Shown: positions 6,708 through 15,226, numbered from the stretch's first letter. The stretch is DNA of 16,103 nt from VMDJ01 sp965659945 (GCA_965659945.1 CBFHYJ010000038.1:1-16103); one strand, 5' to 3'. Program-made: numbers and translations. Notes: a model not told the origin generated them from the letters alone.

Positions 6708-6785
6708 CTTTACTCTACGGATGAAGAGCTCGCCTGAACAATCAGAAACATTAATGTAGGATTTTTCCTCGCCAGAACCCTAGGC

Positions 6786-6815
6786 AAAAAAAACCCGCAA
6801 CCAAAGCTGCGGGTT
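6786..6815 (-). terminator. Terminator of sRNA B
   Basis: On the minus strand AACCCGCA (6808-6815) pairs with TGCGGGTT (6792-6799) around an 8-base loop and is followed by an uninterrupted T run to 6786. It sits just upstream of the second sRNA unit and works only in the leftward direction. The bases after both sRNA terminators are the same (GCCT). Confidence 0.8.
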
Positions 6816-6901
6816 AAATGCCCAGCTATACCAAGAGAAAACAACCAGTTAGCACTAGAGAGGCTAAATAGCGAGGTAATAGCGTCGCCCTTAGGAGGAA
6901 A
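6786..6901 (-). ncRNA. Putative small RNA B (tandem sibling pair, anti-Shine-Dalgarno 5' end)
   Basis: The predicted RNA of about 115 bases starts with TTTCCTCCTAAGGGC (complement of 6887-6901), identical to the start of sRNA A 194 bp away. A good promoter lies just upstream: TTGCTA (6929-6934), a 17-bp spacer and TATGGT (6906-6911), again with four bases between the -10 box and the shared element. The body differs strongly from sRNA A, apart from a CU-rich tract (TTTTCTCTTGG) before the terminator. The unit follows the terminator of the SLC13 transporter gene, so it should be an independent transcript. I do not recognise it as a named sRNA. Precedents for sibling sRNAs with anti-Shine-Dalgarno motifs exist in Neisseria and Rhodobacter. 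Confidence 0.62.
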
Positions 6902-6905
6902 TACC

Positions 6906-6934
6906 ACCATATTAGTTAATTCTAATAATAGCAA
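6906..6934 (-). promoter_or_regulatory. Promoter of sRNA B
   Basis: TTGCTA (6929-6934) and TATGGT (6906-6911) are separated by an AT-rich 17-bp spacer. The predicted start falls on the first bases of the conserved element, so that element would be the exposed 5' end of the RNA. Confidence 0.55.
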
Positions 6935-6978
6935 GAAAATATTTATTAACTCGAGCGCCGATTGTTTTACATACACAT

Positions 6979-7006
6979 AAAAAAGCCGAGCTAAGCTCGG
7001 CTTTTT
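6979..7006 (-). terminator. Bidirectional terminator after the SLC13 transporter gene
   Basis: AAAAAGCCGAGC and GCTCGGCTTTTT form a 12-bp perfect inverted repeat around a TAA loop. T runs occur on both strands. It lies about 20 bases after the transporter stop codon and separates it from the sRNA units. Confidence 0.9.
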
Positions 7007-7022
7007 CCCTTAACCATCTGAT

Positions 7023-8972
7023 TTAGAAGATTAAATTCATCATGGTGAGCATCACCACCAAAAACAAGATGGTCATAATGCCACCCGCCTTCATGAAGTC
7101 CGGTACACGGTAGCCCGCAGGACCCATGATCAAGGCATTCACTTGGTGCGTTGGGATTAAGAACGAGTTTGAAGTCGCAATCGCAACGGTTAGTGCATAG
7201 ACCGCAGGGTCAGCTCCCACCTGAAGGGCAATATTGACTGCAAGCGGCACCAACAACACAGTTGCACCCACATTCGACATCACCAAGGTAAAGAAGGTCG
7301 CCAACACGGCAATCGCTGCTTGAATGATCCAAGGCGCTGCCCCGCCTGTGGCTGCCACAACCTCTTCTGCGATCCATTTTGCGGTACCGGTAGTTTCTAC
7401 CGCCAAACCGAGTGGTATCAAGGATGCCAACAAGAAAACAGTCTTCCAACTGACCGCTTGGTATGCCTCTTCAATCTTCAGAACGCCTGAAAGCACCATA
7501 CCGATGGCACCGGTTAACAACGCAATTGACAAACGGATATCAGTGAACAACACCATAAAAAGAGCTACAGCAAAGAACAAACCAGCCCAACGGACTTTGT
7601 TAGGACGCAGCTTCTCTGCACGTGGATATTCAGTGGTCACCACAACGAAGTTCTTATCGTCTTCGATACGCTCTAAACCAATCCAAGGGGTATGAACAAC
7701 CAAGGTGTCGCCAGCTTGGAAAGCCATGTTGCGGATGTCATCACCCTCACGCATGGTCTCGCCATTACGATGCAAACCCACCAATGCTAAGCCGTAGGTT
7801 TTACGCATCCAGATATCACGTGCGCTCTTACCTACCAAATTTGAACCCGGTGGAATGACCACTTCTGCAATACCTGCTTTATTCGCAGCCAAAGCATCGG
7901 CAAAGGTGCGCAATGAATCACGCTTTTGCAGATCATATTTGGTCACGAAAGCATCTAGGTCACGTGGATCAGCAACGATGCCAAGCACCATACCCGCAGC
8001 AATACCGGTATCACGCGCCAAGGTACCAGGACCGATGTTTGATTCGCCCCCTGAGTACTTATTCGCAATGACACGAATGCGCTCAACACCTTCAATCTCA
8101 TCAAGCTGCTTACCAATCAATGTACTGTTATCGGTAACCACAACCTCGGCAATACCGTAAGCCAAACCATAAACATCTTTAAAATAGGCCATTGGGTCTG
8201 AGCCTTTGGTGCTCGATTCGCTCTTGGTATTTGGCAATACAAAGCGGCCCGCCACGACGAAATAGATAATACCGGTCGCAACCAATGCAATACCCACAGG
8301 CGTTACTGAGAACAAGCTCCAGGTTTCCATCTGTTGCTCAACGGGCAACGCTTGGTTAGAAGTCAAGATCAAATCGTTCAACAAAATCAGTGGACTTGAG
8401 CCAACCATTGTCACGGTGCCACCCAAGATCGCACAGAAGCCCATTGGCATCAGCAAGCGAGACATTGGCAAACCCGAACGCGCAGAGATACGTGATACCA
8501 CTGGTAAGAACAAGGCGGCTGCACCTACGTTCTGCATGAACGATGAAATAAAACCAACCGTCGCTGAGATGATCGGAATGATGCGGGCTTCTGTTGTGCC
8601 GCCCACCTTAAGAATAAAGGCCGCCACTTTGGTCATGATGCCGGTCTTATCCAAACCTGCACCAATGATCATGACCGCAATGATCGACATCACCGCGTTT
8701 GACGAGAAACCGTTAAACAATTTCTGGTTATCAACCAAGCCACCACTGAGCCCCATAAAAGGTGCCACTAAGGTAGTCAAACCTAAGATAACCATGACGG
8801 TTGCCGCTGCCACATCGACATCAACAACTTCAAATGCAAACAAATAAATCGTGAGTAAAAGAATGCCGGTTACCCATGCAATCTCAACCGTGGGAACCAC
8901 TTTCGACAAAACAATCGCCATCGCTAAAAAAGCGATACCTGCAATACCTTTCTTCAAATCAAATGCAGCCAT
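7023..8972 (-). CDS. SLC13 (DASS) family anion transporter with TrkA_C domains
   Basis: This 649-residue inner-membrane protein has two blocks of hydrophobic segments (about 8-245 and 450-649) flanking a soluble middle part. The layout is that of SLC13 permeases of the SAC1/SLT type, annotated as sodium/sulfate or dicarboxylate symporters. The blocks contain the repeated inverted hairpin signatures with SSFMQNVGAAALFLPV...MGFCAILGGTVTMVGSSP in the first and TLVMSNVGATVLLVPLAV...NSFLIPTHQVNALIMGP in the second. The soluble part carries two RCK_C (TrkA_C) modules, around 268-345 (AEVVVTDNSTLIGKQLDEI) and 365-440 (AEVVIPPGSNLVGKSARDI...GDTLVVHTP), which presumably bind a ligand. The start has a good GGAGAG site, with a GC hairpin directly against it. 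Substrate cannot be assigned: sulfate and dicarboxylates are both possible. Confidence 0.88.
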   Translation of the reverse strand: MAAFDLKKGIAGIAFLAMAIVLSKVVPTVEIAWVTGILLLTIYLFAFEVVDVDVAAATVMVILGLTTLVAPFMGLSGGLVDNQKLFNGFSSNAVMSIIAVMIIGAGLDKTGIMTKVAAFILKVGGTTEARIIPIISATVGFISSFMQNVGAAALFLPVVSRISARSGLPMSRLLMPMGFCAILGGTVTMVGSSPLILLNDLILTSNQALPVEQQMETWSLFSVTPVGIALVATGIIYFVVAGRFVLPNTKSESSTKGSDPMAYFKDVYGLAYGIAEVVVTDNSTLIGKQLDEIEGVERIRVIANKYSGGESNIGPGTLARDTGIAAGMVLGIVADPRDLDAFVTKYDLQKRDSLRTFADALAANKAGIAEVVIPPGSNLVGKSARDIWMRKTYGLALVGLHRNGETMREGDDIRNMAFQAGDTLVVHTPWIGLERIEDDKNFVVVTTEYPRAEKLRPNKVRWAGLFFAVALFMVLFTDIRLSIALLTGAIGMVLSGVLKIEEAYQAVSWKTVFLLASLIPLGLAVETTGTAKWIAEEVVAATGGAAPWIIQAAIAVLATFFTLVMSNVGATVLLVPLAVNIALQVGADPAVYALTVAIATSNSFLIPTHQVNALIMGPAGYRVPDFMKAGGIMTILFLVVMLTMMNLIF

Positions 8973-8978
8973 GTACTA

Positions 8979-9000
8979 CTCTCCGGCGGATTTGCCGCCA
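8979..9000 (-). promoter_or_regulatory. Hairpin abutting the ribosome binding site of the SLC13 gene
   Basis: On the minus strand GGCGG-CAAAT-CCGCC (8985-8999) forms a 5-bp GC-only stem. Its 3' arm is one base from the GGAGAG ribosome binding site. Such placement could modulate initiation, but no ligand class is recognised. Confidence 0.4.
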
Positions 9001-9118
9001 CTGCTGAGGTTTTAAAACATTATTATTCTTATAGGATTTTGAGCGGCGCATTCTACGCGCGAATGCCTTTTGATTAAAGTTGAGTCAAAATATCGCCGAA
9101 ATCAGCTGTAATAACGCT

Positions 9119-11095
9119 ATGGATTATTCAATTCTCAACGGCATCATCGTCCTTTTGAGCCTATCAGTCGTCTCTGTGGCGATGGTTAGACGGTTCAATC
9201 TACCGCCCATTCTCGGCTATTTGGCCGTGGGTGCCCTTTTTGGTGAGCACGCGATTGGTTGGATTCCCGCCTATCACGACATCGAATTCCTTGCCGAGCT
9301 CGGCGTTGTCTTCCTGCTGTTCATGATTGGACTTGAGGTCTCGATCGGTCATTTGATGTCGATGCGCCGCCTCTTACTCGGCTTGGGCAGTATGCAGGTA
9401 TTGCTCTCGACACTCTCGACCATCACACTAGCCATGTGGATCGGCATGAGCTGGCAGGCGGCATTTGCCGTAGGTGGTGCTTTAGCGCTCTCATCTACCG
9501 CTATCGCAGTAAAGCAGCTGCAAGAACAGCTTGAGATCCACTCACGTCACGGTCGCAATTCGCTTGGCATCCTGCTGTTCCAAGATCTTTCTGTTGTACC
9601 TTTCTTGGTCGCGATCCCGATCTTAGCGAGCGGAAGCGATCAAATGGGCGTCGCGCTCGGTATTGCTTTTATTAAAGCGATAATCGCCTTCGGCATCATG
9701 TTTGCCATTGGCCACTGGTTATTGCGCCCCCTACTCAATTGGATCGCTGGTTATTACTCAGCCGAACTGTTCACCCTAGCGATTCTTTTGCTCGCATTGA
9801 CCGCTGCATGGTCGACCCAGCAAATGGGATTGTCGCTTGCGCTTGGTGCCTTCCTGGCAGGCGTGATGCTTGCCGAAAGTGAATACCGCCATCACATCGA
9901 AATCGAGATTCGTCCTTTTCGTGATGTGCTTCTCGGCTTGTTCTTCATTTCAGTTGGCGCACAGCTTAATGTTCCCGGGGCACTCGAGCACTGGCAATGG
10001 GCACTTCTGCTTACTCTCGGTGTTGTCATCGGAAAAGGTGGCCTGATTGTCTTGTTAACTTGGTTCTTACAACGTGACTGGGGCGTTGCGCTACGCACCG
10101 GTATTGTCTTAGGCCAAGGTGGCGAATTTGGCTTTGCCCTTCTCACCTTAGCGTTAGCGAACAACATCGTTAGCAGTGATCAGATACAACCTATTCTCGC
10201 CGCGTTGGTGCTTAGCATGGCATTAGCGCCCCTACTGATTCGTCACAACGGCGCCATCGCAAAATGGGTAATCCCCGACTATCAATCGCAACGCGAAGAA
10301 AAAGCCATGGCGATCGCGGAACATGCTGACAACTTAGAAGATCATGTGATCATCGCCGGCTTTGGTCGTGTTGGTCAGAACTTGGCGCAGTTTCTTAAAC
10401 ATGAAGAACAAGCCTATCTCGCACTGGATGTTGATCCACGACTGATTAAAGATGCTTTTGATGCCGGCGAGCCGGTGCGCTATGGCGATAGCACACATCC
10501 TCAAACTCTCGAGATGGCCGGTATCCATCGTGCCGCCGCCTTGGTTATAACCGTGCATGAAGGTTATGTCATAGAACGCGTGTTGGAAGTGGCACGTAGC
10601 CTTAATCAAAAGCTACCCATCATCGTGCGTGTGCGAAATGAACAACAGATGGAAAAGCTACTGCAAATGGGTGCCTCTACCGTGATTCCCGAATCGCTAG
10701 AATCGAGCTTGCTGGTCGCTACGCGCACCCTAGAGCACTTGAATATTGATCGCGATGAGATTGACCTGCTGATCAGCTCAACCCGCTCTAAGCGTTATGC
10801 CGACCTAAGAGGCATCTTCCACGGCGAACCTCATCTAATTGATGAGCCGCTAAATGATTATGTGATGCGCGAGACCTTTGTCATCGAAGATAACTGCAGC
10901 TTCATCGGGCAGCGCTTAAGTCAGCTTGGACTAAGCCATAGCTACGTGAATATTGAGCTGATTCGCAATGAAGAAAACACCATGCTCGAGGCGACAGATC
11001 CCTTGGCTGCGGGGGACCGACTCATCCTGACTGGCACCAACAAGGCTGTCGAGCGTGCCCGAAAAGCTCTGCATAGCCAGCGGGCCATCAATTAG
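9119..11095 (+). CDS. CPA2-family monovalent cation/proton antiporter (Kef-type) with TrkA module
   Basis: The 658-residue protein has an N-terminal CPA2 exchanger domain of about 12 membrane segments (residues 1-390). It includes NLPPILGYLAVGALFGE, LGVVFLLFMIGLEV, GGALALSSTAIAVKQL and the LGILLFQDLSVVPFLV segment with the QD pair found in Kef transporters. A Rossmann RCK_N domain follows with nucleotide motif HVIIAGFGRVGQNLAQFL (about 402-420), then a C-terminal TrkA_C domain ending GDRLILTG. These proteins export K+ or Na+ against protons, with gating by the RCK part. I chose the ATG at 9119 (MDYSILNG) because it matches family starts; an upstream TTG at 9080 would add 13 poor residues. It is divergent from the SLC13 gene, which also carries RCK_C modules. 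Ybal/RosB-like variants are alternatives to KefB/KefC. Confidence 0.88.
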   Translation: MDYSILNGIIVLLSLSVVSVAMVRRFNLPPILGYLAVGALFGEHAIGWIPAYHDIEFLAELGVVFLLFMIGLEVSIGHLMSMRRLLLGLGSMQVLLSTLSTITLAMWIGMSWQAAFAVGGALALSSTAIAVKQLQEQLEIHSRHGRNSLGILLFQDLSVVPFLVAIPILASGSDQMGVALGIAFIKAIIAFGIMFAIGHWLLRPLLNWIAGYYSAELFTLAILLLALTAAWSTQQMGLSLALGAFLAGVMLAESEYRHHIEIEIRPFRDVLLGLFFISVGAQLNVPGALEHWQWALLLTLGVVIGKGGLIVLLTWFLQRDWGVALRTGIVLGQGGEFGFALLTLALANNIVSSDQIQPILAALVLSMALAPLLIRHNGAIAKWVIPDYQSQREEKAMAIAEHADNLEDHVIIAGFGRVGQNLAQFLKHEEQAYLALDVDPRLIKDAFDAGEPVRYGDSTHPQTLEMAGIHRAAALVITVHEGYVIERVLEVARSLNQKLPIIVRVRNEQQMEKLLQMGASTVIPESLESSLLVATRTLEHLNIDRDEIDLLISSTRSKRYADLRGIFHGEPHLIDEPLNDYVMRETFVIEDNCSFIGQRLSQLGLSHSYVNIELIRNEENTMLEATDPLAAGDRLILTGTNKAVERARKALHSQRAIN

Positions 11096-11107
11096 CGTCA
11101 ACTCAGG

Positions 11108-11113
11108 TATAAT
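11108..11113 (+). promoter_or_regulatory. -10 box of a thrC promoter
   Basis: A perfect TATAAT lies 34 bases before the thrC ATG and is followed by the GC-rich discriminator CGCGCGCC. No good -35 box is found 16-18 bp upstream (CCATCA at 17), so the promoter may need an activator. It gives thrC expression separate from the antiporter gene ending at 11095. Confidence 0.5.
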
Positions 11114-11147
11114 CGCGCGCCAATTCTCAATTAACAGCACAGAGCAC

Positions 11148-12614
11148 ATGCAGTTCATCGAAACGCGCGGAAACGACGGCAAACGTCCAGCTAAAGTCCC
11201 TTTCTCACAGGCGATCCTAAATCCCATGGCATCGTTTGGCGGTCTTTATGTACCAGAGAAGCTACCTGAACTGGGCATGAGCTTCCTCGAAGCTCATCGC
11301 GATTCAAGCTATAAGACCATCGCCAAAGCGGTTCTCGATGCCTATGAGATCGATATTGATGCAGCGGTAATTGATCAAGCGCTGAGCTTGTATGACAAGT
11401 TTGATGATGGCAGCAACCCAGTACCGATTGTGAAGATTGGTGAGAAAACCTTTGTCTCTGAGCTATTCCACGGTCCTACCCGTGCGTTTAAAGATATGGC
11501 ACTGCAACCGTTTGGTGTGGTGCTTTCAAGCTTGGCGCAAGCGCGCAACGAGAACTACCTCATTTTGGCAGCGACCAGTGGTGACACCGGTCCTGCGACG
11601 CTCGAAACCTTTAAGAATCGCGATAACGTCAAAGTCGCGTGTCTTTATCCAGATGGTGGCACCTCAGACGTGCAACGCCTACAGATGGTCACCGAAGATG
11701 CCGCCAACTTAAAAGTGATTGGCATTTATGGTGACTTTGACGATGCGCAATCAGCGCTTAAGTCATTGCTGTCATCCGATGCCTTCCATGCCAAGCTCGC
11801 AGAGAAAGGCACCAAGCTGTCAGCGGCAAACTCAGTTAATTTTGGTCGCATCATCTTCCAACAGATTTATCACATCAGCAGCTATCTCGATTTAGTTCAC
11901 CAAGGTGCGATCACCCTAGGCGATAAGATTTATCTCAATGTGCCTAGCGGTAACTTTGGAAATGCCCTCGGTGGTTATTACGCGATGAAGATGGGCTTGC
12001 CCGTTGCACGCATTCTGATCTCATCAAACAGCAACAATGTACTGACCGATCTGATTAACACCGGCGCTTACGACCTAACGGGTCGTTCAGTGATTGCCAC
12101 CACCTCACCGGCGATGGATATCCTTAAGTCATCAAACGTTGAGCGTGTTTTGTTTGATCTATTCGGCGCCGAGCGTACGCATGAGTTGATGGCGCAGCTC
12201 GATGCAGACAACCGTTACCAACTTAGCGATGCTGAGCTAGCTGAGCTACAAGCCATCTTTGGTGCCGATTATGCAAGTGATGAAGAAGTTGCGCGCTACA
12301 TCAAAGAGACCTTTCAAGACGGCTACTTAATGTGCCCACACACGGCAACCTGCTTTAAAGCGCAAGAAACACAACAGAATGGTCACGCGACGGTGATCTA
12401 TGCGACAGCCGAATGGACCAAATTTTCACCGACTGTTGCAGAAACCATTAGCGGGGAAGCCGGCAAAGGTGATGAGGAAGCTTTACAGCTGATTTCAGAA
12501 GCCTCTAAACAGCCTGTGCCGCCGATGATTGCGGCGTTGTTTAATAAACCCGTTGCTCAAGATACGGTTATCGACAAAACCGATATCGAAGAAACCGTCT
12601 TTGCGTTTATTTAA
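11148..12614 (+). CDS. thrC: Threonine synthase
   Basis: This PLP enzyme converts O-phosphohomoserine to threonine in the last step of threonine synthesis. The 488 residues begin MQFIETRGNDGKRP, the N-terminal Thr_synth_N domain of the longer ThrC class shared by Pseudomonas and yeast. K115 in FHGPTRAFKDMALQPFG is the PLP lysine. SGDTGPATLE (about 142-151) binds the cofactor phosphate side, and NSVNFGRI and PSGNFGNALGGYYA follow in the catalytic domain. The ATG at 11148 is chosen because it gives the family start and lies after the TATAAT box. The ribosome binding site is weak. The gene ends inside the last codons of the oppositely oriented kinase gene, sharing 8 bp with it. No hom or thrB is in the window. 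Confidence 0.96.
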   Translation: MQFIETRGNDGKRPAKVPFSQAILNPMASFGGLYVPEKLPELGMSFLEAHRDSSYKTIAKAVLDAYEIDIDAAVIDQALSLYDKFDDGSNPVPIVKIGEKTFVSELFHGPTRAFKDMALQPFGVVLSSLAQARNENYLILAATSGDTGPATLETFKNRDNVKVACLYPDGGTSDVQRLQMVTEDAANLKVIGIYGDFDDAQSALKSLLSSDAFHAKLAEKGTKLSAANSVNFGRIIFQQIYHISSYLDLVHQGAITLGDKIYLNVPSGNFGNALGGYYAMKMGLPVARILISSNSNNVLTDLINTGAYDLTGRSVIATTSPAMDILKSSNVERVLFDLFGAERTHELMAQLDADNRYQLSDAELAELQAIFGADYASDEEVARYIKETFQDGYLMCPHTATCFKAQETQQNGHATVIYATAEWTKFSPTVAETISGEAGKGDEEALQLISEASKQPVPPMIAALFNKPVAQDTVIDKTDIEETVFAFI

Positions 12615-15116
12615 GCTGTTCTGACGAGTCGCTTGTTACAAGCGACTCGAGTACACGGGTTAACTCTTTCACACTCACTGGCTTGGACAGGTAGTCGTTC
12701 ATCCCGTTGGCGAGATAGTGATCAATATCACCCTGCATCACGTTAGCGGTTAGCGCGATGATCGGCAATTCAGAGTTAACACCTGCCACTTCACCCTGAC
12801 GAATCTTCTGTGTCGCTTCAATGCCATTCATGCCCGGCATCTGAATATCCATCAGCACTACATCTACCGTTTCTTTTTGTAAAAGCTCAAATGCCGCTTC
12901 TGCAGAGAGTGCTTTTTTAGCTTGAATACCCATCTTGGCTAACAACACCTCAACCACCATCAGATTGGTTTCAACATCATCAATCGCCAACACGGAGAGT
13001 TCACCTACTGAATTAATCTGACGTAACGGCTTTGGCATCAAGTTAACCTTTGGTTCCACTATATTTTCAACAACAGCAGCCGGCTTATCGGATGCTTTAT
13101 TTAAAACAAGATCGACGGTAAAGATCGAGCCCTCACCTGATGTTGAATCGACATGGATATCACCTCCCATCAACTCAACCAGCTCTTTACTGATAGACAA
13201 CCCCAAACCGGTACTTGGCACCGATTCATCGTGATCACCTTTACTAAAGCGTTGGAATAAACGCTGCGCTAGAGCCTGATCAATCCCTTTTCCAGTATCT
13301 TTAACCGCAAGCTGTACTTGGTACTGCGACTGAGCTTTCATTAATGCATTGATAGAAACGGTCACCGAGCCCTTGTCGGTGTACTTCAAGGCATTACCAA
13401 TCAGGTTAAGTAGAATCTGACGTAAGCGAGTTTTATCGCCACACACGAGTAGCTCATCGGACGCCTGCTCTAGATGCACCTTCAGACCTTTACTTGCGGC
13501 ACGCGCTTCAGACATCGCAACCACATCGCGAACCATCTGGCTTAAATCGAAATCCTCTGGTGCTAATTCAAGCTTTTGATTTTCGATTCGGGTTAAGTCG
13601 AGCAACTGATTCACTTGCGATAACAGCGTCTCAGCACCTTGCTCAATCAAACGAATTTGCTTGAGGGTTTCATCGTCTAGCGGCTTGTCCTTCAACACCT
13701 CAGCCATACCCTGAATCAAATTGATTGGGGTGCGCACTTCGTGGGATACATTTGCCAACATATCAGACTTCGCCCTGTTAGCCGCTTGAGCTGCTTGTAA
13801 GGCGTTTGCTTCAGCCTGCTTAGCGGCCCGTTCTTCGGAAATATCTTCAATCGAATAAATGATATCGAAGTGATTTGGATCTTCTAACATGGGCTTTCCG
13901 GTCAAACGAACCCAAATTGTTTCGCCATTTTTTTCAAGAAAGGCTCTTCAAAGGCAACAGGTTCACTCCTTTTCACCATGTTGGCAATAATTTCACCAAC
14001 ACGATCAAACAGCTCTTGGCTGACATGCCACAAGCGCGTATCCATACCGATGAATTCATCAAGCGGATAACCAAAAATCTCTGCGGCACGCTCATTCGCC
14101 CAAGCGACTTTTCGATCAACCGATCGATAGATACCAATTTGTGCATTCGACAGAATCGCTTGCTGCTCAGCACTTTGCTCCGCAAGCCTGCTTGATAGTT
14201 TCTTTTCTTCTGTCAGGTTACGCACCACCACAGCTGTTGAGGGACGTCCGCGATAATCAATATGCTGATAGGCCGAGTTATCAACCTCGAGTATCTCGCT
14301 ATTTTTATGTCTAAGCTGACCTGAAAAATTCAACACGCCGGTTTCTTTCAGTTTATGGCGACGACGCTCTAACGCGAGTTCGTTTTCTTTGATCTCAGGG
14401 TCAACATCCACAATATTCAGCTGTAACATCTCCGCCTTGGTATAGCCCAGCATCACACAAATTGCTTCGTTACTGAACGTAATGCGACCGTGCTCATCAA
14501 CCCAATAAAATCCTAAATTGCTGCTCTGTAGCGCATCAAAGTTACGTTGCAGGATGTTGGCCGCTTGATCTTTTTCATTTAGTGATTTTTGAATCACCCT
14601 TATATCTTGTCGCCATTCCTCAAATGCCGATCGCAGCTTAAAATTAAAAATAAAAAACAACGTAAAGGTGCCAAAAACAGTAGCCACAATCACAATACGC
14701 TCGCCAGTCTCCATTGGGTGATAGGACAGCTCATGTAAAGTAACTGCAAATACTGCAGCCGTGAAGAAAACCGACATTCGCGTAGGTAGGAAGAGCACCA
14801 TGATAGTGCCGATGATGGGCGCAAGAAGATACAACTCGTGTTCATCAATACCTACATACAAAAAACCCAATAAAAATATTACCCAAACATACCGATGCAG
14901 GTTCGACTCAGGCCATTTATTAATCACAACCAACAAAGTAGATGAGATGAATAAGCCAGCCACAAGCGTCCAAAAGAACAGTGGCTGCATCCAATCAAAA
15001 AAATAAAGCTCACCAATCACGGCGGCCAAAGCACCTGGGATATAAGCTGCCGCAAGTTCTTTAAACGAGAACAGCGTTTCAGATCGGTAAACGAGGTTGG
15101 GTTGAGTTTTACTCAT
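12607..15116 (-). pseudogene. Membrane PAS-PAS hybrid histidine kinase, interrupted by a -1 frameshift at an A7 run
   Basis: Two frames make one sensor kinase of 836 residues if one A is added to the run of seven (T run at 13928-13934). The 5' part, from the ATG at 15116 (ribosome binding site AAAGGGA), has about six membrane segments (20-160), then PAS1 (about 190-305, GFYWVDEHGRITFSNEA) and PAS2 (about 320-430, IGIYRSVDRKVAWANERAAEIFGY). It breaks after EEPFLKK; the second frame resumes NGETIWVRLTGKPM. Next come HisKA with H459 (NVSHEVRTPIN), HATPase_c (LLNLIGNALKYTDKG, DTGKGID, GLGLSISKELVELMGG) and a receiver domain with phospho-acceptor D757 (VVLMDIQMPG) and the SKP lysine. All signature residues are kept. 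No separate response regulator or phosphotransfer gene is adjacent. Output and signal are unknown. Pseudogene, phase variation, ribosomal frameshift and sequencing error are all possible. Confidence 0.88.
12625..12649. terminator. Perfect 11-bp hairpin at the thrC / kinase convergent end
   Basis: CGAGTCGCTTG (12625-12635) and CAAGCGACTCG (12639-12649) form an 11-bp stem with a TTA loop, starting 10 bases past the thrC stop. It lies inside the last codons of the kinase gene. No T run follows on either strand, so it is not a canonical intrinsic terminator. It may protect 3' ends after processing or aid termination between the convergent genes. Confidence 0.5.
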
Positions 15117-15156
15117 ACAAAGATCCCTTTGTGAAGAATCGGTCCATCTAGTTTCA

Positions 15157-15162
15157 AGTATA
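15157..15162 (-). promoter_or_regulatory. Candidate -10 box for the histidine kinase gene
   Basis: On the minus strand TATACT matches five of six consensus positions and lies about 40 bases before the kinase ATG. No recognisable -35 element is found at 16-18 bp, so this is tentative. Confidence 0.35.
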
Positions 15163-15200
15163 ACGGTCATTCCTCGCAAAACAAAAGAGACTAGGCATAA

Positions 15201-15226
15201 AAAAACGCAGCCGAAGCTGCGTTTTT
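15201..15226 (-). terminator. Intrinsic terminator of the DEAD-box helicase gene
   Basis: AAAAACGCAGC (15201-15211) and GCTGCGTTTTT (15216-15226) form an 11-bp stem with a CGAA loop, with A and T runs on both sides. It lies 14 bases after the helicase stop codon and isolates it from the kinase gene. Confidence 0.92.

Noticed and set aside
6693..6759. Plus-strand AGGAGG followed by a 12-codon frame (ATG at 6721), as if the repeated 15-mer were a ribosome binding site
   Set aside because: Spacing to the ATG is about 16 bases and the second copy at 6887-6901 has no start codon after it. The promoter and terminator evidence points to the minus strand.
6710..6976. An 88-codon minus-strand open frame across the sRNA region
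   Set aside because: It runs through the sRNA B promoter, sRNA B and its terminator, has no ribosome binding site, ends in low-complexity Ser and resembles no protein family I know.
8416..8847. A 143-codon plus-strand frame opposite the SLC13 gene
   Set aside because: It is antisense to conserved membrane-protein coding sequence and shows no domain features of its own.
11055..11147. Longer thrC start overlapping the antiporter gene
   Set aside because: The TATAAT box lies inside this extension, and the family N-terminus begins at the ATG at 11148.
11096..11147. Threonine attenuator upstream of thrC
   Set aside because: The gap is only 52 bp, with no Thr/Ile-rich leader peptide and no terminator/antiterminator stems.
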